A DNA stretch of 34,664 nt from Lewinellaceae bacterium (lineage in GTDB: Bacteria > Bacteroidota > Bacteroidia > Chitinophagales > Saprospiraceae): contig JADJRC010000035.1 of the NCBI GenBank assembly GCA_016712415.1, positions 1-34,664 of the forward strand, read 5' to 3'. The notes beneath the pieces are model-generated. The model was not told where the DNA came from, did no database searches, and was given only the letters and a program-made list of their open reading frames with translations. This document shows, in pieces, positions 29,582-34,664 of the stretch (positions are counted from its first letter, which is position 1; each line of letters starts with the position of its first letter). Made by a program: the position numbers and the translations under genes.

Positions 29582-30585
29582 TTATTCAAAATTGCGCCAT
29601 TCGTGCTCCCATTGCGCTATGCTGTTGATGACGGAAATTTCATTGGTCAGCAGCCCGTACGGTTCCTGAACGAGCATCATTTGTGCGCCTAATACAGACG
29701 GGTAATGGATACCAAAATCATACGATGCGCCGTATTGTACACTTTTCAAGGCGTCGTTCAGGGCCGACATCCGTTGGCGTGAGTCGCTGCGAAACTGAGC
29801 GAACAAGTCGGCCGCTTCTTTCATCATGGCATCCGCCAGATCACGGTGTTTGCCAAGCGCCGTCCTCCGGATTTCCTTTACTTTTTCCGGATCGTGGTCG
29901 TGGCCGTATTCGCCATAGGAGATCATGGGCAGTTTTTTGATCTCGGCCTCCGCCCAGGCATTCACATCCTGGTGCAGGTTGTCGTATTTCATTTGCAGCT
30001 CCGTCTGTGCGTTCCAGCGGCTCATGTCGTTGGCTGTTTGCATATATTCCGTGTAAAGAGTCATCCAGTCTACATCGGAACCCGGAATAACTGGCCGGTT
30101 TGGATCCGGCTGGCCGTCGACGGGCTTTATCCCTTTATCCGCCAGTAATTTGGCGATATAGGCGTGTTGCTCCGTTTCGCTCATCTGCATGAATTTCTGT
30201 GCAAAGGCCGGGTCGTTCATCATTGTTTGCGCCAGTTCGGGAGGTGGCGCCGTCCATGGCCGACTGTTGCTGGGCCGAAACCTCGATACGGGCTGCGCCG
30301 TCGGGCGGATACCGTCGGGTTTTTCTGGTAAAACTGCATTTGAAGGGCCTGGCCCTCCTTGTTATACTGCTCTGCCTTGTTGATCCAGGTCTGGTAGTAA
30401 GGAGTCGCATCAGGGCCATTGTTATCGGAATAGGCGCGTTGATATGCTTCGGCAAGGGTGGTGGGTGGGGCAGCCAGTTCATCGAGCAGGGATACGGCAT
30501 CGACTTGAACGACAGGTTGTGCCGTGGCAACGGCTATGGGGAAGAGGAGAGCGGCAAGCAGGCTGCCGGGCATTTGTTTTTTCAT
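29582..30585 (-). CDS. Secreted helical protein of unknown function
   Basis: About 333 aa after two frame corrections (near 30305 and 30240). A signal peptide is visible (MKKQMPGSLLAALLFPIAVATA). The mature part is helical and Gln/Ala-rich: LDELAAPPTTLAEAYQRAYS, ARIEVSAQQQSAMDGA, PPELAQTMMNDPAFAQKFMQ, YIAKLLADKGI. It continues with MTLYTEYMQTANDMSRWNAQ and KEIRRTALGKHRDLADAMMK. The C-terminus ends QWEHEWRNFE. No enzyme motif or known family is recognised. It lies upstream of the ECF sigma gene with a gap of about 118 nt. Its role is unknown. Confidence 0.8.
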
Positions 30586-30631
30586 TTTTTCAAAGCTTAA
30601 TTGTTTATTAAACGGCGGATATAACGCCGGT

Positions 30632-30736
30632 TTATTTCAGGCGTCGGCGCAACGCGATGGTGGCTATGATGGTGCGTATGCCGGCTCCACTTACCGCAAT
30701 GGCGGCGATGGCAATGAATTGTTCGAGCGTATTCAT
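30632..30736 (-). CDS. Candidate 34-residue membrane micro-protein
   Basis: ATG at 30736 opens MNTLEQFIAIAAIAVSGAGI, RTIIATIALRRRLK and stop. It has one hydrophobic segment followed by a positively charged tail (RRRLK), the layout of a small single-pass inner-membrane protein. It lies in the 275-nt gap between the cytochrome and the secreted-protein gene, on the same strand. Too short for homology judgement; no clear SD. Confidence 0.4.
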   Translation of the reverse strand: MNTLEQFIAIAAIAVSGAGIRTIIATIALRRRLK

Positions 30737-30859
30737 GGTGTGTGGTGATTGTTATTCGTATTGATGGCACAAAATTCAGGGTAAAACCTCCCCCGCCCCG
30801 TCGCAATTCACGACAGAAAAGGGATAAAATGCGACAAGATCAGGGGAGGTTGGGAAGCG

Positions 30860-31447
30860 CTACAGGGATTGCGCGTTCGGAACGACGTTTTTTATCGGCG
30901 TAATCGACTTCAGGTAAGCAAATACTGCTTTCAGGTCTTCGTCCGACATGTTGCGGTATGCCTGCCACGGCATGGGCGGGAGAATCGGACGCGTGCCGTC
31001 GAGGCCTTTCGATTTGCCCTCGCGGATTGCCTTGAAGAACTGCGCTTCCGTCCAGTTGCCAATACCTGTATCGTCGGGAGTCAGGTTGGCGGCGTACGAT
31101 ACCCCCCAGGGGCCGGCAATAGCCGTCAGGCCCGGGCTGAACACCGCAACGTGTTGCGTTTCAATGAGTTTTCGCTTGTCGTCGAGCGTAAACGGCTCGT
31201 CTGCCGGGTGACCCATAAAGCGACGCGACATATCAGGCGCGGGGCCCTGAGGCGTCATCATTTTAGGGGTATGGCAATCATCACAACCAATCATACCGAC
31301 GAGGTACTCGCCGCGTTTTACCGGATCAACTTTCACGGCAGGGACTTCCTCGGCCGTCGATTGCCCGCTGGCTGGCTGCTGTTGGCAGTTGGTCAGCCAG
31401 AACATCAGGGCTCCGAGACCAAATACCAGAAATACTTTTGCTTTCAT
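30860..31447 (-). CDS. c-type cytochrome lipoprotein (one heme)
   Basis: 195 aa, intact. The lipoprotein signal MKAKVFLVFGLGALMFWLTN leads to Cys21. One CxxCH heme site, CDDCH, is at about residues 55-59. It continues with NLTPDDTGIGNWTEAQF and PPMPWQAYRNMSDEDLKAVF, with a Met suited as axial ligand. The pattern G-x-G-x-W-T-x-x-x-F is shared with the cytochrome at 33730, so both probably belong to the same class of cytochrome c domains found in periplasmic electron-transfer or dehydrogenase subunits. A lipid anchor would hold it at the membrane. The redox partner is not in the window. Confidence 0.93.
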   Translation of the reverse strand: MKAKVFLVFGLGALMFWLTNCQQQPASGQSTAEEVPAVKVDPVKRGEYLVGMIGCDDCHTPKMMTPQGPAPDMSRRFMGHPADEPFTLDDKRKLIETQHVAVFSPGLTAIAGPWGVSYAANLTPDDTGIGNWTEAQFFKAIREGKSKGLDGTRPILPPMPWQAYRNMSDEDLKAVFAYLKSITPIKNVVPNAQSL

Positions 31448-31472
31448 GTTTTAGATATTTGAAAATGTGACT

Positions 31473-31519
31473 TAATGACAAATGACGAATGACAAATGAC
31501 GAATAATGACGAATAACAA
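31473..31519. repeat. Short heptamer-like tandem repeat
   Basis: About six to seven copies of AATGACRA-type units (AATGACAAATGACGAATGAC..) lie between the cytochrome start and the lipocalin-like stop. Simple-sequence origin; no obvious function. Confidence 0.75.
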
Positions 31520-31529
31520 ACAACACCCC

Positions 31530-31964
31530 TCACCCGCGCCCGGCTTTCATCACCACAGTTCCCTCATCCAGCATCCCGGACAATACGATCTGGTCGCCGG
31601 TAAAACTGAAATCGAATACCTGCACCTGTCCGTCAGGTGTAATCATCGATATCTCGTCGCCGCTTTCATTCAGGAGATACTGGCCTTTAACCGTATCAGC
31701 GGTATTATCCATGTAGGTGATGGTCCACACAAATGTACCACTGGCCTCGTCAGCAGCGTTGAGTTTCAGTTGCGAAGATTTTATGACGAGTCCTTTGACC
31801 TCCACCCCATCGATGGTGAACGACTGGATTGTCCAGGCGCCTGAAAGCGACTCCTGCGGTTCGGGTTTGGTGTCGTTGTCCTTTTTGCAGCTGGTCAGCG
31901 CAGCAGAGGAGACCAGAATAAGGGCAAGGGCTAAAAAGTTTATTTTCAAAAAAACGGATTTCAT
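31530..31964 (-). CDS. Lipocalin-like lipoprotein
   Basis: 144 aa, intact. The lipoprotein signal MKSVFLKINFLALALILVSS leads to the lipobox LTSC (Cys26) and an acidic/Lys linker (KKDNDTKPEP). The rest is a small beta-barrel: LSGAWTIQSFTIDGVEV, FVWTITYMDNTADTVKGQYL, ISMITPDGQVQVFDFSFTGD, QIVLSGMLDEGTVVMKAGRG. The GxW start and strand pattern fit the lipocalin-like families common in Bacteroidota lipoproteins, which have no known ligand. The stop lies 83 nt upstream of the cytochrome gene, so the two may be co-transcribed. Confidence 0.85.
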   Translation of the reverse strand: MKSVFLKINFLALALILVSSAALTSCKKDNDTKPEPQESLSGAWTIQSFTIDGVEVKGLVIKSSQLKLNAADEASGTFVWTITYMDNTADTVKGQYLLNESGDEISMITPDGQVQVFDFSFTGDQIVLSGMLDEGTVVMKAGRG

Positions 31965-31989
31965 CGGTAGTGTTTTTATTGGTTAAACT

Positions 31990-32441
31990 TAAAAAGGATG
32001 GATGGCTTTGGGATTACTGGCGATTGGTCAGGTCTTCGAGGGAGATTTCATACTGCTTGGCCGTTTCATTTCGCCGGGTATATGTTTTTGTTTATTACTG
32101 TGTGAAGGCAAGGCGCTGCCAGGCTGCTCGCATGGTCGCGCGCCGCAGTGGTGTACCGGTAACCCGGAAAAATGTGGTGAAAGGAATGCAAAGGTTAAGA
32201 TTGCAGTCCATCCCGATCCGCCCCAAAACAGTTCGAACCGTGGTGTTTTCGCCGCCCGTGACGGTGGGACAGACTGCTCTTATGGCCCCGCTCTTACAGC
32301 TGAGCCTCCTTTGAAAAAAAATGAAAATGGCTGATGATTATGCTGTTGCCAGCAAAGGAAGTTATGCGATTTGCGGTAATGCGATGCCGGATTTCATCTG
32401 TTCAAACAGTACTGTGTTGTAATTGCTTAATTTTTATGATA
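31990..32441. other. 452-nt region without a convincing gene
   Basis: A plus-strand frame (32002-32334) is open for 110 codons and Cys-rich but starts without an SD and has an irregular composition. A minus-strand frame is also partly open but broken. Neither looks like a known protein. The region lies between the lipocalin-like gene and a leftward TACCTTTG promoter, so it would be a leader of about 480 nt if that promoter drives the lipocalin-like gene. Confidence 0.5.
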
Positions 32442-32449
32442 CAAAGGTA
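32442..32449 (-). promoter_or_regulatory. Leftward -7 element TACCTTTG
   Basis: On the minus strand TACCTTTG (32449 to 32442) is a perfect TAnnTTTG. TTTG at 32469-32466 lies upstream but with a spacer of only 16 bp. It could start transcription toward 31964. The repeated AraC-flanking motif (32472-32491) sits just upstream of it. Confidence 0.45.
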
Positions 32450-32471
32450 TGCCGCTGTCGGAATCCAAAAT

Positions 32472-32491
32472 TGAAAAAAAGCGACATTGTT
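32472..32491. repeat. Repeated motif, copy 1 (downstream side of araC)
   Basis: TGAAAAAAAGCGACATTGTT. It matches 33402-33421 in 19 of 20 positions and the core of 33637-33650. It lies just upstream of the leftward TACCTTTG element. Possible binding site for the AraC regulator encoded between copies 1 and 2. Confidence 0.6.
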
Positions 32492-32513
32492 ATTGGGGAT
32501 ATTATTTTGTTTA

Positions 32514-33350
32514 TCAATTTGTTATAGCCAGAGGTGTGCTGTACAGCGGCGAAAATCCCGAGATAAAAGCCCTTGGGTTCTCGCCCGTAAACTCCCTGAA
32601 GTCGCGAATGAAATGCGACTGGTCGGCATAGCCGAATTGGTGGCTGATTTCCGTCCAGGTAGCGTTTGGGTTGCACTGTACAAAGTCGTAGGCGCCTTTA
32701 AACCGAACAATACGAACGTAGGTTTTGGGGCTGATGCCGATATTTTCCTGAAAGGTGCGCTGGAGCTGACGTTTGCCGACAAACACTTTTCCACAAACCT
32801 CATCTACCGAATGCTGGCCTGTAGCCATTCGGATATACTGCATCGCCTCGGAAAAATAATAGCGGTCGCGTTGTTCCTGTTGTGCCACCCGCTTCCGGAA
32901 ATAATCGACCGCAACCTGGACCCGGTGCTCCTGGGAAGGCGCATCCTGAATGCGTCCCACCAGTTCGGTTACCGAATTGCCGAGATACGAATGCAGTTCG
33001 GCATAGGTATCCACCAGGTCGCCGATGCGCTTGTTGAACAGCATGATAAGCGTCTCCGGCTTGCAACTGATCCCGAATATGCCCATCCCGCCCTGCAACT
33101 GGAACATGACCGGCTCCACATGGATACCGCCAATAAATGCTTCCGGAAACAAGACCTTCTTTCCATCCATTATCCCGGTATGGTGGTATGGCGCCGTGAT
33201 GTGGATAATGATCTCAACCTGGCCCGTTGCCAGGCAATACTGCACCGGAGAGATTTCCGTAACCGGGCCATCGCTTTGGATGTACCAGCAGCCATCGAGG
33301 TAGGGTTTTAAATCTGCGGGTACTGCAAAATGCTGTGCGACTATTTTCAT
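32514..33350 (-). CDS. AraC-family transcriptional regulator
   Basis: 278 aa, intact. The N-terminal sensor half is MKIVAQHFAVPADLKPYLDG, ATGQVEIIIHITAPYH, GGIHVEPVMFQLQGGMGIFG. The C-terminal AraC DNA-binding domain (HTH_18, about residues 170-270) has VDEVCGKVFVGKRQLQRTFQ, ENIGISPKTYVRIVRFKGAY and ISHQFGYADQSHFIRDFREF with TGENPRAF. These are the two helix-turn-helix motifs of the family. The ligand is unknown. Copies of a TGAAAAAAAGCGA motif flank the gene on both sides. Confidence 0.93.
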   Translation of the reverse strand: MKIVAQHFAVPADLKPYLDGCWYIQSDGPVTEISPVQYCLATGQVEIIIHITAPYHHTGIMDGKKVLFPEAFIGGIHVEPVMFQLQGGMGIFGISCKPETLIMLFNKRIGDLVDTYAELHSYLGNSVTELVGRIQDAPSQEHRVQVAVDYFRKRVAQQEQRDRYYFSEAMQYIRMATGQHSVDEVCGKVFVGKRQLQRTFQENIGISPKTYVRIVRFKGAYDFVQCNPNATWTEISHQFGYADQSHFIRDFREFTGENPRAFISGFSPLYSTPLAITN

Positions 33351-33401
33351 TTTCTTTTCAAAAGTTTAGGGCAAAGGTCAGGGCAGGTATAATGCGGGAA
33401 T

Positions 33402-33421
33402 TGAAAAAAAGCGACTTTGTT
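33402..33421. repeat. Repeated motif, copy 2 (upstream of araC)
   Basis: TGAAAAAAAGCGACTTTGTT lies about 50 nt upstream of the araC start, in the likely promoter zone. See copy 1 for comparison. Confidence 0.6.
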
Positions 33422-33636
33422 GACCGGGCCATTCCGGTTGCCGATAGACCATTTGCATCATAATCAGGTTGCAACTGTGTTTGAAAATTATTTTTTGGGG
33501 AATTCATGTTGCAAAGGTGAAAGGTCTCCGATGCATGATTCATGGTAAAAACCAAGATTTCCCCCGGAAAAAAACCTTCCCGATTGTAGTGCAAAGTTGG
33601 GGTCAGTATGGCTGGGTGTGGTATCACATGAATGTG

Positions 33637-33650
33637 TGAAAAAAAGCGAA
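33637..33650. repeat. Repeated motif, copy 3 (shorter match)
   Basis: TGAAAAAAAGCGAA matches 13 of 14 bases of the core, then diverges. It lies 80 nt past the cytochrome stop. Confidence 0.45.
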
Positions 33651-33729
33651 CCCAAACGGGATTGTGCTTTAAAACAAGAAACATTCATGCGATACCACTT
33701 TCCGATGCCGGTTTTTCCGGACATGTTTT

Positions 33730-34664
33730 TCAGTTTCCGGCCTGGAAACGGGGTACCTGATTTTTGATAACCGGCACTGTTTTCAGGTAAGCATGAATTG
33801 CTTTGACCTCAGTGTCGGTCAGGGCAGTGTGCGGCATCATCGGGTAATGCAACGCTCCGCCGCCTCGTTTTTTGGCGAACCTGACGGCATCCACAAATTC
33901 CTGTTCCGTCATTTTACCGATACCGGTCTCCTCGTCCATGGTTATGTTGGCTGTCGGAACGGGCGTTATGCCGTCAATATCCAGCATAACCGTTCCACCG
34001 CCGTAAAATCCCGGTGTTTTCTCGGGTTCGAGGTCGTTGAGTGTTTTCAGGTCGGCGCTGTGGCAGGCAAAACATCCGAGCATGCCATTGGCCACATACC
34101 TGCCAAGGGCAACCTTGTCGGTAGTATCGGGCTCTACGATAGGCTTTTCCGGCAGCGGCAGCGGGTGGAAAGCGATATTGCTGAGCAATTTGACGAGAAA
34201 ATTAGCCTGGTTGGGCGGGTATTCACGGGTGTCGGGCGCCAGCTCGGGGTCGGGCGAACGCAGCCAGGCAATAACCGAATGGAGATCGTCGTCGGACAGG
34301 AGCGGAAATTTCGGCATAAACGGTGGCACATACTGCCCGGTTTGGGGCCGGATACCCGTGCGAAGGAAGTAATACAGCTCGCCGTCCGTCCACCCGCCTA
34401 CACCATTTTCTTTATCCTGTGTAATGTTCAGGGAGTAAATTTCCCCGAACTCCTTCGGAATGTCGGTGCGGTGCGAGCCTGTCAGTTTTTGGGTTTCCGG
34501 GGAATAATGGCACTCGCGGCAGAGCATGGAAGCGATGCGTTTCCCTTCCGCAATGTGCACGGAATCGACGGTCACTTTCAGGTTTTTTACCTGATCGGGT
34601 ATTTCTACAGGGTATTTGGGTACGCCTTTTACCTGGATATAACCAGCGAAAAGGACCACCAGCA
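33730..34664 (-). CDS. Di-heme c-type cytochrome (N-terminus cut by the window edge)
   Basis: At least 310 residues; the frame stays open to the window end through LVVLFAGYIQV, so the hydrophobic anchor or signal begins outside. It has two cytochrome c modules: CRECH (about residues 46-50 of the visible part) and CFACH (about 196-200). Each is followed by the N-[IV]-T-x-D-x-x-x-G-[VI]-G pattern (LNITQDKENGVGGWTDGELY, ANITMDEETGIGKMTEQEFV). Met ligands may lie in PPFMPKF and YPMMPHT. This resembles the cytochrome subunits of membrane-bound periplasmic dehydrogenases. No dehydrogenase gene is in view. The leftward neighbour is the araC gene. Confidence 0.92.
   Translation of the reverse strand, partial: LVVLFAGYIQVKGVPKYPVEIPDQVKNLKVTVDSVHIAEGKRIASMLCRECHYSPETQKLTGSHRTDIPKEFGEIYSLNITQDKENGVGGWTDGELYYFLRTGIRPQTGQYVPPFMPKFPLLSDDDLHSVIAWLRSPDPELAPDTREYPPNQANFLVKLLSNIAFHPLPLPEKPIVEPDTTDKVALGRYVANGMLGCFACHSADLKTLNDLEPEKTPGFYGGGTVMLDIDGITPVPTANITMDEETGIGKMTEQEFVDAVRFAKKRGGGALHYPMMPHTALTDTEVKAIHAYLKTVPVIKNQVPRFQAGN

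Larger units (their letters stand above)
33351..33729. other. Spacer upstream of araC with motif copies
   Basis: The 379-nt gap between the araC start and the cytochrome stop holds copies 2 (33402-33421) and 3 (33637-33650) of the TGAAAAAAAGCGA motif. A minus-strand frame is open for about 100 codons but not protein-like. A near-consensus GACCTTTG (minus, 33380-33373) may be the -7 of araC. Confidence 0.5.

Noticed and set aside
32002..32334. 110-codon Cys-rich plus-strand ORF
   Set aside because: Irregular composition, no SD and no family resemblance; the opposite strand is equally open in part.

Overview
The window reads as a chromosomal segment of a Bacteroidota bacterium. I would lean to the Saprospiria (Haliscomenobacter/Lewinella-like), but that is inference. 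The grounds are: (i) Bacteroidota-type promoters (-33 TTTG / -7 TAnnTTTG), best seen before the sigma factor at 25544; (ii) many type I and lipoprotein signal peptides, OmpA-family, WG-repeat, LamG/PKD and DUF4838 proteins typical of the phylum; (iii) moderate-to-high GC genes with AT-rich spacers. No tRNA, rRNA, CRISPR array, IS element or phage gene was found.

A technical point governs the annotation. Nearly every longer gene between about 2.9 and 30.4 kb is broken by single-base frame changes, mostly in short homopolymers, including the essential pheS. Reading across them restores full-length proteins of normal family length. I therefore treat them as sequence/assembly indels, annotate whole genes with a note, and do not call pseudogenes.

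Layout. 0-11 kb: the start of a leftward membrane-protein gene, a terminator, and one leftward giant gene (253-11012, about 3,590 aa) with LamG, beta/gamma-crystallin-like, coiled-coil, unknown-core and PKD modules. 11.4-15 kb (leftward): pheS, a VapB/VapC-type toxin-antitoxin pair and a secreted TPR protein. 15.1-17.3 kb (rightward): a secreted DUF4838 protein. 17.3-17.65 kb: an array of about 10 palindromic 26-28 bp units. 17.65-19.03 kb (leftward): a VOC protein and a lipoprotein beta-propeller. 19.3-21.7 kb (rightward): a GH13 lipoprotein followed closely by a SAM methyltransferase. 21.7-23.75 kb (leftward): two OmpA-family envelope proteins. 24.0-25.2 kb (leftward): a WG-repeat protein with a possible gene remnant after it. 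25.5-28.8 kb: an ECF sigma factor with a clear promoter and terminator, then an SDR divergent from tetR, an alpha/beta hydrolase and a small coupled ORF. 28.8-34.7 kb (leftward): a second ECF sigma factor, a secreted helical protein, a tiny membrane ORF, a c-type cytochrome lipoprotein, a lipocalin-like lipoprotein, an AraC regulator flanked by copies of one short motif, and a di-heme cytochrome c cut by the window edge.

Functionally this is mostly envelope, polysaccharide and regulatory content. The best candidates for something undescribed are the giant protein without a signal peptide, the palindromic array at 17.3-17.65 kb, and the repeated TGAAAAAAAGCGA motif on both sides of the araC gene.
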